Origin: Pseudomonadota bacterium
GTDB lineage: Bacteria > Pseudomonadota > Gammaproteobacteria > Steroidobacterales > Steroidobacteraceae
NCBI GenBank assembly: GCA_018241425.1
Contig: JAFEDU010000001.1
Span: 1,054,001 to 1,118,000, forward strand
Direction: 5' to 3'
DNA: 64,000 bases
The number at the start of each line of letters is the position of its first letter. Position 1 is the first letter of the stretch. Under the pieces are notes generated by a model. It saw only the letters and a program-made list of their open reading frames with translations. It was not told the origin of the DNA and ran no database searches. A program made the position numbers and the translations under genes. Below, piece by piece: positions 55,244 through 63,693 of this stretch.

Positions 55244-57385
55244 TTACCCGCCCGGTCGGCCCTCGCCCGGGGCCGGCCCGTCCTTGAGGTAGTGCGCGAG
55301 CCAGGCGTGCACCTCCTGGTAGAAGTAGCGGCTGTCCTCCGGCTTCAGGATCCAGTGCCAGGCGTCCGGCCACACCAGCAGGCGGCTCGGCACCTGCATG
55401 CGCTGCAGCGTGGTCCAGTTCTCGAGCGTGTTGCCGATGGGCACGCGGTAGTCGCGTTCCCCGATGCTGAGCAGCATCGGGGTCTGCCACTTCGCCCCGT
55501 AGGTAATGGGGCTCTGTTCCTTCCAGATGGGGCTGCCGCCCCAGGGCGGGCCGCCGTTTACGACCTCGCGGCCGTAGGCGAAATCGCTCTCGCCCCACTG
55601 CGTGGTCAGGTCGACCTCGCCGGCATGGCTCACGAGGCACTTATAGCGAGTGGTCGTGGCCTCGAGCCAGTTGGTGAGGTGGCCGCCGTAGCTGGCGCCG
55701 GCCGCGCACATGCGCGTGCCGTCGATGAACGGGTAACGCTTGAGTGCCTCGTCGACCGCCTGGTTGATCTCGTCCCCGGGCGTCTTCAGCGGATCGAGCT
55801 TGATGGCCTGCGCGAACTTCTCACCGAACCCGGTGGAACCGGTGTAGTCGGTCATGAGCACCACGTAGCCCGGGGCCGCCAGCAGGTGGTAGTTCCAGCG
55901 CAGCCCGATCTGGTCCGCGTTGCTGCTCGCCGGTCCGCCGTGGATCAGCACCAGGAGCGGGTACTTCTGGTGCGGATCGAATCCCGGCGGCCGCACGATC
56001 ATGCTGTGGACGTGACGGCCCCGGGCGCTGTCAACGTAGAAGTGCTCGGGCGGGCTCCAGTCGATGGCCGCCGCCTGCGCGGTGTTGAAGTGGGTGAGGA
56101 ACTCGTGCCGCGCCGGGTTCCCCGGCTCCAGCCGCACGACCTCCACCGGGCTCACCGAGCTGCCGAAGAGCCCGACCAGCACCGGGCGCACCGAGGCACG
56201 GGCGCTCACGAGCGCGGTGTAGCCGCCGACCTCCGGCGCCAGCACCCGCTCGGGTCGTCCCCCGCCGTTGCCCACCCGGTAGATGTGGTCACTGGCGGCG
56301 TCCGGGACCCGCAGGTACACGGTGCGGCTGTCGCTCGCGACCGCGAACTCGGCGACGTCGCGATCGAAGTCAGCCGTCAACGGGGTGGCCGCGCCGCCCT
56401 GCGGCCAGGACACCTTCTCCAGGCGCGCGAGGTGGTACACCTCCGCATCCAGGGGCGCAAACCTGAAGTACAGCGTGTGCCCGTCCGGCGCGAAGGCTGC
56501 ATCCGAGTATTCCCCGCTCCCGGGCGTCACGGGCACCGGCTCAGCGCCGCCCGCCACGTTCATGCGATAGAGGTGGTAGCGCACGTGGTCGTGCGCCGCG
56601 TTCCAGCGCTCGGCGGTCGCGGTGAAGAGGATCTCGCGCCCGTCGGGACTCCACACGGGCTCGAGCGTCATGCTGGTCTCGCTGAAGGCGCTCCCGAACC
56701 CGTCCGCGCGCGCGAACGCGGTCCCGGACAGCACGTCGCGTGCCGGGGCGCCCTCTTCCAGGGGCTGCACCATGAGCGTGGGGCGCCGCTCGTCGAACCA
56801 CTGGTTCCAGTAACGGATCGGGAAGTGCTCGTAGACGCGCACGTTGTACTTGCGGGCCTTGCGCTCAGCGATGACCTTGCGGTTCGCCGCATCGTCCAGG
56901 GCCCCCGGCCACACCATCGACTCGAACAGGATTGCCTTGCCGTCCGGCCGCCACTTGGGGTTGGCCGCCCCGGTCGCCACGTCGGTGACGCGTCGGGCGT
57001 CCCCGCCCTGGGCGAGGTCCAGCACGTAGATTTGGTCGGTGTCGTCCCCCTCGCGCTTGGCCGCAAACGCGAGCGACCTGCCATCGGCGGAGAACGCGAG
57101 CCCCGACTCGCGCGACTTGCCGTGCGTCAGGCGGCGCGGCGGGGTCTTGCCGTCGGTCGCCACCAGCCAGATGCCGTGCAGCTCCCTGTCGGGGTCATAG
57201 GCGGGCTCGATGACCGTGAAGGCCACCTGGCGCCCGTCGGGGCTCACCACCGGGTAGCCGACGCGCTTCATCATCCACAGCGCCTCGTGGGTCAGGACCT
57301 GGCGGCCTTGGGCAGGCGCGGCGGTGCTGAGCGTAACCAGGCAGGCGCCGACGAGCAGGCTCGTCAGACAGTGGCGGAGCGTCAT
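55244..57385 (-). CDS. S9-family prolyl oligopeptidase-like peptidase
   Basis: A 713-residue exported peptidase (signal peptide about residues 1-25) with an N-terminal beta-propeller of WD40-like repeats (GYPVVSPDGRQVAFTV, GLAFSADGRSLAFAA) and a C-terminal alpha/beta hydrolase domain. The serine is in GASYGGHL, with Asp in ERDYRVP and His in DAWHWI. Family members cleave short peptides after Pro or act as acyl-aminoacyl peptidases. It is a single gene. Confidence 0.93.
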   Translation of the reverse strand: MTLRHCLTSLLVGACLVTLSTAAPAQGRQVLTHEALWMMKRVGYPVVSPDGRQVAFTVIEPAYDPDRELHGIWLVATDGKTPPRRLTHGKSRESGLAFSADGRSLAFAAKREGDDTDQIYVLDLAQGGDARRVTDVATGAANPKWRPDGKAILFESMVWPGALDDAANRKVIAERKARKYNVRVYEHFPIRYWNQWFDERRPTLMVQPLEEGAPARDVLSGTAFARADGFGSAFSETSMTLEPVWSPDGREILFTATAERWNAAHDHVRYHLYRMNVAGGAEPVPVTPGSGEYSDAAFAPDGHTLYFRFAPLDAEVYHLARLEKVSWPQGGAATPLTADFDRDVAEFAVASDSRTVYLRVPDAASDHIYRVGNGGGRPERVLAPEVGGYTALVSARASVRPVLVGLFGSSVSPVEVVRLEPGNPARHEFLTHFNTAQAAAIDWSPPEHFYVDSARGRHVHSMIVRPPGFDPHQKYPLLVLIHGGPASSNADQIGLRWNYHLLAAPGYVVLMTDYTGSTGFGEKFAQAIKLDPLKTPGDEINQAVDEALKRYPFIDGTRMCAAGASYGGHLTNWLEATTTRYKCLVSHAGEVDLTTQWGESDFAYGREVVNGGPPWGGSPIWKEQSPITYGAKWQTPMLLSIGERDYRVPIGNTLENWTTLQRMQVPSRLLVWPDAWHWILKPEDSRYFYQEVHAWLAHYLKDGPAPGEGRPGG

Positions 57386-57487
57386 GGGATTGCCTTTAGC
57401 GTGGCCGGGACCGGCGCCGAGGATAGCAAGCAGGCACGCCGCACCTGAGGGATCTGACAGTTCTTGAGCAAGCCCCGGCGTCGGCGA

Positions 57488-58060
57488 TCAGCTGCCGGCC
57501 GCCGCCTGCTTCAGGAGCCGCGCGAGCCCGGCGTCGATGCGCGCCCCGTAGGCGAGCACGCGCACCGCCTTCAGGCGCTCGGACCACCCCTCATTCCGGG
57601 CCGCTGTGAGTCCCGGGTGTGCGTCCGGCGCGAGCGCGAGCCCCACGCGCACGCCGCCGCGAACCGGCCGCGCGGCCGCGAACGCGTAGGTGCGCGACCA
57701 CTGCGTATAGCCCTTGCGCTGCCCGTGCACGAGGTCCGGCACCCGCCCGAGCGCGCGCTCGAGCTGTTCCAGGAGGGCGAGCGCCTGCGGCTCGCGCCAC
57801 AGCGCCGCGCGCAGCCGCGCCGGGCTCTCCGCCCGGCGGGCGCTCGCACCACCGAGCGCCTCGAAGACCTGCATGGCGTAGTTCTGGCCGAGGCCATGGG
57901 TCGCCTTGAACCACTGCAGCCGCGCGCGCGGGGTGCTCTCCGGGCAGGTGCGTGCGACCGCCACCCACTCCGCGAGCGAGCGCCCGGTGTTCTTCTGAAG
58001 ATTCGCCTTGAGCGCGGCGCGATAGCGGCGCTGCGGCTCGGTGACCCGGCGGGCCGTCAC
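57488..58060 (-). CDS. DUF4287/DUF5655 domain protein
   Basis: A 190-residue cytosolic protein. The first half carries the DUF4287 pattern (KNTGRSLAEWVAVART, then THGLGQNYAMQVFEA) and the second half (DLVHGQRKGYTQWSRTYAFAAARP...VRVGLAL) resembles DUF5655. Both are found in uncharacterised bacterial proteins. The GTG at 58060 overlaps the stop of the monooxygenase (GTGA), so it is translated with it. Confidence 0.8.
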   Translation of the reverse strand: MTARRVTEPQRRYRAALKANLQKNTGRSLAEWVAVARTCPESTPRARLQWFKATHGLGQNYAMQVFEALGGASARRAESPARLRAALWREPQALALLEQLERALGRVPDLVHGQRKGYTQWSRTYAFAAARPVRGGVRVGLALAPDAHPGLTAARNEGWSERLKAVRVLAYGARIDAGLARLLKQAAAGS

Positions 58061-59589
58061 GGCGGCGGACCCGCGGGCTTGATCCCGCGCACGGCGAAGT
58101 AGCGCTCGAGTGCGGACACGTCGCAGCGCTCGTGCGCCAGCGCGACGTAGGTATCCGGCCGCATGAGGTACAGCGCATCGCGCGCAAGGCCCGCATCCGC
58201 ATGCGCGTCCGTGAAGTCGAAGACGTGCAGTGCCAGGCCGCGCTCCCGGCACCAGGACGGCAGCGCGGGACCGGGACTCCCGTACACGTGCACCTGCCAG
58301 CGGATCTCGGACAGCGGGTCGTAGTTGTCGATGCCGCCCGCGGCGACCCAGGGCAGCCGGTCGCCGCCGTGCACCGCGCCGGCGGTGCCCTCGCTCAGGG
58401 GCCGGCCGCGGTAGTTCACCATGATCTGCGAGACGGTGCGGAACATGAACTCGCGCACCGATTCGAACGCGAGCGCCCGCGGGGCGATGAGCGGGACCAG
58501 CCGGGTGCGCACCAGGTCCGCGATCGGGCCGTCGGCGGTGGCGAAGCTGAAGACGCGGTCGGTGGTGTCGACCAGCTTCTGCGCGAACTGCCGCCGCTCG
58601 GGTTCGTAGCTGTCGAGGAGCGTCGCGGGGGCCTCGCCCCGCAGCACCGTGGCAAGCTTCCAGGCAAGGTTCACGGCATCACCGATGCCGGTGTTCATGC
58701 CCTGCCCGCCGGCGGGGCTGTGGATATGGGCGGCATCGCCCAGCAGGAACGCCCGTCCAAGGCGGAAGTGCTCACTCACGCGGTGGTGCACGTGGTAGGT
58801 CGAGAACCAGTTGACCTTACTTACCTCGAGCCTGAGGTTCTGCATCGCGCGGGTGCTGACGTCCGCGAACTGCAGGGTCTCGGCGTGTTCGGCGCGCTCG
58901 CCGCGCACCGTGCCCACCAGGCGCGCCCGCCCGGTGCCCTTCATCGGGAACACCGCGAGGAAGTCCGCCTCGTCGAGGTCGATGTGCAGCTCCCCGTTCA
59001 CCGGGGCGCCCTGCGCCTCGATGTCGGCGACGTAGAAGACCTGCGCATAGGTGCCGCCCGGAAACCCGGTACCCAGCAGAGCGCGCACCTTCGAGCGCGC
59101 CCCGTCGCAACCGGCCAGGTAGTCCACCCGGACGCTGGACTCGCCCGCCGCGCTGCGCAGCTGCACCGTGAGGCCGTCCGCGCCTTCCGTGAATCCTGTG
59201 AGCTCGCAGCCGCGCTCCACCGTCACGCCGAGCTCCGCGAGGCGCCCGATCAGGAGCCGCTCGTGCTCGTCCTGCGGAAAGATTTCCAGGAACGCGTAGC
59301 GCGTGAGGCTGCCGCCGATGGTCTCGAACGGCAGGCGCGCCTTGTGCTCGCCGGCCACCCACAGGTTGATGGCCGGGACGCGATGGCCGTTCGCGAGCAG
59401 CGCGTCCGCGATCCCGAGCTGCCCGTAAAGCTCCAGGGTGCGTGCCTGCACGGCCAGCGCCCGCGAGGTCGTGCCGGCCCTGAGAGCCGGGTCGATGAGG
59501 CGCACCGGAATTCCCTGGCGCGTGAGCCACAGGGCGAGCGTGAGCCCGGTGGGCCCGGCACCGGCGATGAGGACACGGGGCTCGGTCAT
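58057..59589 (-). CDS. FAD-dependent aromatic monooxygenase (PHBH-like)
   Basis: A 510-residue flavoprotein of the class A hydroxylase group. The Rossmann motif GAGPTGLTLALWL, GCDGARSKVRALLG and GDAAHIHSPAGGQGMNTGIGDAVNLAWKL are typical of the phenol/resorcinol/TfdB or UbiH-like enzymes, here with a long C-terminal thioredoxin-like domain. I chose the ATG at 59589. The substrate cannot be read; the neighbouring FAH-fold hydrolase suggests an aromatic or ring-opening pathway. Confidence 0.9.
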   Translation of the reverse strand: MTEPRVLIAGAGPTGLTLALWLTRQGIPVRLIDPALRAGTTSRALAVQARTLELYGQLGIADALLANGHRVPAINLWVAGEHKARLPFETIGGSLTRYAFLEIFPQDEHERLLIGRLAELGVTVERGCELTGFTEGADGLTVQLRSAAGESSVRVDYLAGCDGARSKVRALLGTGFPGGTYAQVFYVADIEAQGAPVNGELHIDLDEADFLAVFPMKGTGRARLVGTVRGERAEHAETLQFADVSTRAMQNLRLEVSKVNWFSTYHVHHRVSEHFRLGRAFLLGDAAHIHSPAGGQGMNTGIGDAVNLAWKLATVLRGEAPATLLDSYEPERRQFAQKLVDTTDRVFSFATADGPIADLVRTRLVPLIAPRALAFESVREFMFRTVSQIMVNYRGRPLSEGTAGAVHGGDRLPWVAAGGIDNYDPLSEIRWQVHVYGSPGPALPSWCRERGLALHVFDFTDAHADAGLARDALYLMRPDTYVALAHERCDVSALERYFAVRGIKPAGPPP

Positions 59590-59629
59590 GCAGGTGGCTC
59601 CGGTGGGGTCAGTTGCATCGCAGGGGGCA

Positions 59630-60481
59630 TCAGCCCGGGCTCCAGGGTATGACGGCACGACGCTGGGCGCCGAGCCCTTCACCTTCGAGCTCCAGCCGGT
59701 CGCCCGCGCGCAGGAAACGCGGCGGCCGGCGCGACACCCCGACGCCTGCGGGCGTACCGGTGGCGATGAGGTCCCCGGCCTCGAGGGTCAGGTAGCGGCT
59801 GAGCGTACTCACCAGCACGGCGACCGGGAAGATCATGGCGGCCGTGTTGCCGTCCTGGCAGCGCTCACCGTTTACGCTGAGGGCGAGACGCACCGCCTGC
59901 GGGTCTTCGAGTTCATCCGGCGTCACGATCCAGGGGCCGACGGGACCGAAGCTGTCGCAGCCCTTGCCCTTGTCCCAGGTGCCGCCGCGCTCGAGCTGGT
60001 ACTCGCGCTCGGAGACATCGCACAGCAGGCAGTAGCCCGCCACGTACTGAAGCGCCGCCCCGGGCTCCACGTAGCGCGCCCGCCGGCCGATGACCACGCC
60101 GAGCTCGACCTCCCAGTCGGTCTTCAACGAGCCCTTGGGCAGGACCACCGGATCATCGGGGCCGCAGAGGCAGCTGATCGCCTTGGTGAACATCACCGGC
60201 TCAGCCGGCAGCGGCAGCTCGGATTCGGCGGCATGGTCGGCGTAGTTGAGCCCGATCGCGAGGAACTTGCCGATCCCGGAGAGCGGCACACCGAGCCGCA
60301 CACCCTCAGCGACCAACGGCAGCCGCTGCGGATCCAGGGCCGAGAGCGGTGCAAGGGCCGCGGGCGCGAGCTGCGCCGGCGTCCAGTCGGGGATGGCCGC
60401 GGACAGGTCGCGCACCCGACCCTCCCGGTCCATAAGCCCGGGGCGCTCAGCCCCGGGCGCCCCATAGCGCACGATCCGCAC
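59630..60481 (-). CDS. Fumarylacetoacetate hydrolase family protein
   Basis: A 283-residue FAH-fold enzyme. The KAISCLCGPDDPVVLPKGS stretch, DWEVELGVVIGR with the metal-binding Glu, and DLIATGTPAGVG are family hallmarks. Members hydrolyse or decarboxylate beta-diketones and hydroxy-muconates in aromatic degradation. It lies 40 bases from the monooxygenase gene on the same strand, so the two may form a small catabolic unit. Confidence 0.9.
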   Translation of the reverse strand: MRIVRYGAPGAERPGLMDREGRVRDLSAAIPDWTPAQLAPAALAPLSALDPQRLPLVAEGVRLGVPLSGIGKFLAIGLNYADHAAESELPLPAEPVMFTKAISCLCGPDDPVVLPKGSLKTDWEVELGVVIGRRARYVEPGAALQYVAGYCLLCDVSEREYQLERGGTWDKGKGCDSFGPVGPWIVTPDELEDPQAVRLALSVNGERCQDGNTAAMIFPVAVLVSTLSRYLTLEAGDLIATGTPAGVGVSRRPPRFLRAGDRLELEGEGLGAQRRAVIPWSPG

Positions 60482-60493
60482 CGCGGGTGGCCT

Positions 60494-61321
60494 TCAGGTC
60501 GCGCCGCCGAGCAGGCGGACTTCGCGCTGCGGGAAAGGGATGGCGATGCCGCGCTGCCGGAACGTCTCGACGATCGCCGCGTTGATCTCGCCGGTCGTGC
60601 CGCCGAGGTCATCGACCAGCACCCACGGACGCACGGCGATGTTCACCGAGGAGTCGGCGAGCTGCACCGGGGCGACCACCGCGACCGGCTCCTTGAGCAC
60701 GCGCGGGTTGGCCGCGAGGATGCCGCGGATCACCTCCAGCGCCGCGCGCAGGTCGGTGTCGTAGGCGACCCCGACCAGCACCTCGACCTGGCGGATGCGC
60801 CCGTAGTTGTGGAGGATCTCACCGACGATCTTGCGGTTCGGCACCACCACGCGCGAGCGGTCCACGTGCAGCAGCGTGGTGCTGAAGAGGCTGATGGTCT
60901 CCACCGTGCCCTCGACGCCGACGATGGCGATGTACTCGCCCACCCGGAAGGGCTTGGCGAAGATGATCGAGAGGCCTGCGACGATGTTGCTGAGCACCCC
61001 CTGGGTGGCGAGCGCGATGCCGGCGCCCGCGACGCCGAGGCCGGCGATCAGGGGCAGGAGCTCCACGCCCAGGTTCTGCAGCGCCATGATCAGGAACAGG
61101 AGGAACACCACGCCATAGCCGACCCGCGCCAGGAGCTGACGCACCGGAGGCTCGAGTTCGAAGCGTGCGAACATCTTCAGGAGCCAGCGGCTCGCCCAGC
61201 GGCTGGCGAAGGCACCGGCGATCAGGATGAGGATGGCCACCGCCAGACGCGGGCCGAAGCGCAGCGACATGTCCCAGAGCGCGCCCTTGACGTTGTTCAG
61301 GTTGCTGAGCTGCTGGTCCAC
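60494..61321 (-). CDS. Mechanosensitive ion channel (MscS family)
   Basis: A 275-residue membrane protein with three N-terminal helices and the MscS beta domain. The pore helix region GLGVAGAGIALATQGVLSNIVAG and the FAKPFRVGEYIAIVGVEGTVE segment are diagnostic. It protects cells from osmotic downshift. The gene stands 12 bases upstream of the FAH-like gene on the same strand and may be co-transcribed. Confidence 0.93.
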   Translation of the reverse strand: MDQQLSNLNNVKGALWDMSLRFGPRLAVAILILIAGAFASRWASRWLLKMFARFELEPPVRQLLARVGYGVVFLLFLIMALQNLGVELLPLIAGLGVAGAGIALATQGVLSNIVAGLSIIFAKPFRVGEYIAIVGVEGTVETISLFSTTLLHVDRSRVVVPNRKIVGEILHNYGRIRQVEVLVGVAYDTDLRAALEVIRGILAANPRVLKEPVAVVAPVQLADSSVNIAVRPWVLVDDLGGTTGEINAAIVETFRQRGIAIPFPQREVRLLGGAT

Positions 61322-61401
61322 GGAACGTCCTCTCGGGTGCGCTATAGATTGCGGACTAGTTTACGGCTTTGCGGCAGCACGGACGCTATGATCGCGCCCC
61401 C

Positions 61402-61809
61402 ATGGAATCCCAACCCCCGTACCAGCTGCAGCTGATCGCGGAGCCGCACTACCTGCACGCCATCGTTACCGGCCCGAACGATGCGCGCACCGTGGCGCGG
61501 TACCTGGAGGAGCTGCGGTCGGCGTGCGTGGCGCGCGGCGCACGCCGCGTACTGATCGAGGAGCGCCTCACCGGTCCGAGGCTCGGCACCCTGACGGTCT
61601 ACCAGGTCATCTCGCAGGCGAGCGAGCGTGCACGCGGCGTGCTGAGCGCGCTCGCCTTCGTGGACCTCGAGGCGGATTCCTCCGCACTCACCGGGTTTGC
61701 CACCGATGTGGCGGCCAACCGCGGCATCCCGGTCGCGGCGTTCGCCAGCGTCGCCGAGGCGCGCGCCTGGCTCCTCAAGGCTCCGGATCAGGCGCCGACG
61801 GCGGTATAG
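61402..61809 (+). CDS. SpoIIAA/STAS-like small protein
   Basis: A 135-residue cytosolic protein with an alternating beta-alpha profile (YLHAIVTGPNDARTVARYLEEL, RRVLIEERLTG, VAAFASVAEARAWLLKA) that resembles SpoIIAA-like/STAS-fold proteins. The ATG at 61402 has no ribosome site in front of it, and a TATGAT (-10-like) sequence ends nine bases upstream, so it may be translated from a leaderless mRNA. The last 22 bases overlap the end of the tmpB-like gene. Confidence 0.6.
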   Translation: MESQPPYQLQLIAEPHYLHAIVTGPNDARTVARYLEELRSACVARGARRVLIEERLTGPRLGTLTVYQVISQASERARGVLSALAFVDLEADSSALTGFATDVAANRGIPVAAFASVAEARAWLLKAPDQAPTAV

Positions 61810-62366
61810 CGCGGGTCGTGGGGCTTGCGGGCGAAGATCCGGCGCACCATCGGCTCGAAGGTCTCGAGCGGCTCGCTTGCGTAGTCCGGATCGAAGGAAC
61901 TCTGGTCCCACGCGGCACAGAAGTGCACGGTGGTCTCGTACCAGGGGTGGTCACGCAGCTTCTCGCGGGCGTAGCGGTCGCCGCCGAAGTGGTGCACGTA
62001 GTAGTAGTTCTGGAACAGTCCGTGGTGGTGCACGATCCAGTAAACTTCCGGCCGCACGTAGGGACGGATGATCGAGGCGGCAAGCTCGGCATGGTTGTAC
62101 GGGGCGAGCTCATCACCGATGTCGTGCAGGAGCGCGCCGACCACCATCTCCTCGTCGGCGTTGTCGCGCAGCGCGCGCGTCGCGCACTGCAGTGAATGGC
62201 CGAGCCGGCTCAAGGGGTAGCCCTCGAGCGAGTGGTCGAGCTTGCCGAGCGCTTCCAGCACCCGGTCGGCGAGCCCGAGCGCGTAGACCTTCTCGGACTC
62301 GTCCAGGAGCTCGTAGTCCTCCTTGGTGCCGTCCTTCATCTGCCGGAAACTGACGATGCGGCTCAT
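61788..62366 (-). CDS. tmpB: HD-domain di-iron phosphonatase-oxygenase, TmpB/PhnZ-like
   Basis: A 192-residue oxygenase of the PhnZ/TmpB/MIOX group, which cleaves the C-P bond of 1-hydroxyphosphonates with O2. Di-iron ligand candidates are His57 (RLGHSLQ), His81-Asp82 (LLHDIGDEL), His92 (NHAELAA), a His of the HHH run at 113-115 and Asp154 (AWDQSSFDP), so all six are present. DYELLDES near residue 17 may match the PhnZ Tyr/Glu substrate lid. The ATG overlaps the tmpA-like stop (ATGA). The partner gene points to TmpB over PhnZ; plain HD hydrolase is the alternative. Confidence 0.82.
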   Translation of the reverse strand: MSRIVSFRQMKDGTKEDYELLDESEKVYALGLADRVLEALGKLDHSLEGYPLSRLGHSLQCATRALRDNADEEMVVGALLHDIGDELAPYNHAELAASIIRPYVRPEVYWIVHHHGLFQNYYYVHHFGGDRYAREKLRDHPWYETTVHFCAAWDQSSFDPDYASEPLETFEPMVRRIFARKPHDPRYTAVGA

Positions 62367-63514
62367 GCGCTGCGCCTCACGGTGGCGGCCTGGTTGCGGC
62401 GGCGGCGCAGCACGCGGTAGAGGCTGCGCGGGCCGTCGATGTCGATGTAGGCGCCCTGCAGGTGCCGCAGGCCCTCGCGGGGGTCGAAGCCGGTGCGCCC
62501 GTGCAGCAGGCGGCAGTTGTCGAACATCACGAGGTCGCCCGCCTGCAGCAGGAACCGGATCTCGTACTGGGGCGCGCGCAGGCGGTGGTCGAACTTGCGC
62601 CGCGCGCCGAAGTAGGTCTCCAGCTGCGCGGGCGGGAACAGCGGCACGAAGTCCAGGCGCGGGCTGAAATGGATCGACTTCAGTGCCCCGGTGACGTCGA
62701 GCTCGATCGGCGGCGCGCTCGCGGTAAGCTCGGTCTCTCCGTCTATGTACTTGAAGCGCACCGGGGTGCTGGCGAGCACCTGGAAGGCCTCCGGCTCTTC
62801 CTCGCGCAGCGCCTGGGCGACCGCGAAGCCGTCCACGAGGGTGGAGAGGCCCCCGGTGGTCTCGTTGGCGAGGCAGTGCAGCAGCTGGATGCCCGGGACC
62901 GGGGTGCGGTACGGGTTGTCGGTGTGCGGGTCGAGCGACACCGAGGTGTAGGCGAGGTCGGTGGCGTTGGGCGTGGAGCGCACGTCGAACAGCGCCCCGA
63001 AGTTGGTCTCGCGCGTGAAGCCGAACATCGAGCCGACCTTGAGCACCGTGCCGGGACTGGTCGGCACCCCCTCGAAGATCACGAAGCCGAGCGTGAGGAA
63101 GGACTCGAGCCAGGCGAGGCGCTCGGTCTCGGAGGCCTGCGCGTTCCAGCGGGCGCGCGGCAGGTTCGTGAGCGAGCCGTCCCAGAGCGTGAGCGGCGGG
63201 CAGTCGTGGTCGTTGGGGGCGAGCTGTGCCTCCTCCAGGATGTCCTGGGCGCTGAAGGCGGCCTCGTGGCCGTCGCTGAACTTCACCCGGAAGGTGCCGG
63301 GCGAGGGCTCGCTCACGCCCACGACCTTCATCGCCGGATCGAAATCGGACGGGTCGCTCAAGCGCTGCTGCGTCTTCAGGTCCATGGTCGCCGCATCCCG
63401 GCAGCGCTCGCGCAGCCACAGGGGATGGATGGCGTACGTGGTCGCCCCGCGCACCAGCGAGAGTTCGCCGGGAGCGGTGATTTTAAGGCTCAGGGCCGGG
63501 GTTGGAGCGGGCAT
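62363..63514 (-). CDS. tmpA: 2OG/Fe(II) oxygenase, TmpA-like phosphonate hydroxylase
   Basis: A 383-residue oxygenase of the gamma-butyrobetaine hydroxylase type with an N-terminal DUF971 domain (HPLWLRERCRD, about residue 30). Fe ligands are His197 and Asp199 (DPHTD) and His338 (LLHGR), with Arg350 as the likely 2OG-binding residue; LAYT (Tyr189) matches the trimethylammonium-cage region. In Leisingera, TmpA hydroxylates 2-(trimethylammonio)ethylphosphonate at C1 and TmpB then cleaves it. Coupling to the HD gene favours TmpA over butyrobetaine hydroxylase. Confidence 0.82.
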   Translation of the reverse strand: MPAPTPALSLKITAPGELSLVRGATTYAIHPLWLRERCRDAATMDLKTQQRLSDPSDFDPAMKVVGVSEPSPGTFRVKFSDGHEAAFSAQDILEEAQLAPNDHDCPPLTLWDGSLTNLPRARWNAQASETERLAWLESFLTLGFVIFEGVPTSPGTVLKVGSMFGFTRETNFGALFDVRSTPNATDLAYTSVSLDPHTDNPYRTPVPGIQLLHCLANETTGGLSTLVDGFAVAQALREEEPEAFQVLASTPVRFKYIDGETELTASAPPIELDVTGALKSIHFSPRLDFVPLFPPAQLETYFGARRKFDHRLRAPQYEIRFLLQAGDLVMFDNCRLLHGRTGFDPREGLRHLQGAYIDIDGPRSLYRVLRRRRNQAATVRRSA

Positions 63515-63693
63515 GAAAAGAGTCTAGCCGTGGGTTCCAAGGGGTGTCCACCGGGAGGCCGCCGGCGCTTCTCCTGTCGCGGGAGGGCCTGCGCGGAGTA
63601 GTCTTCCAGCGTGTTCGAGGGGGATCGTGACACACCGGCCGCACCCGGCGGCAATACGTCCCTTTACTTATCCACCGTAAGGAGAGGACCCCG

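Noticed and set aside
62363..63514. Annotation as gamma-butyrobetaine hydroxylase
   Set aside because: The fold fits, but the coupled HD di-iron gene makes TmpA more likely; the HTDYP tyrosine of butyrobetaine hydroxylase is Asn here.
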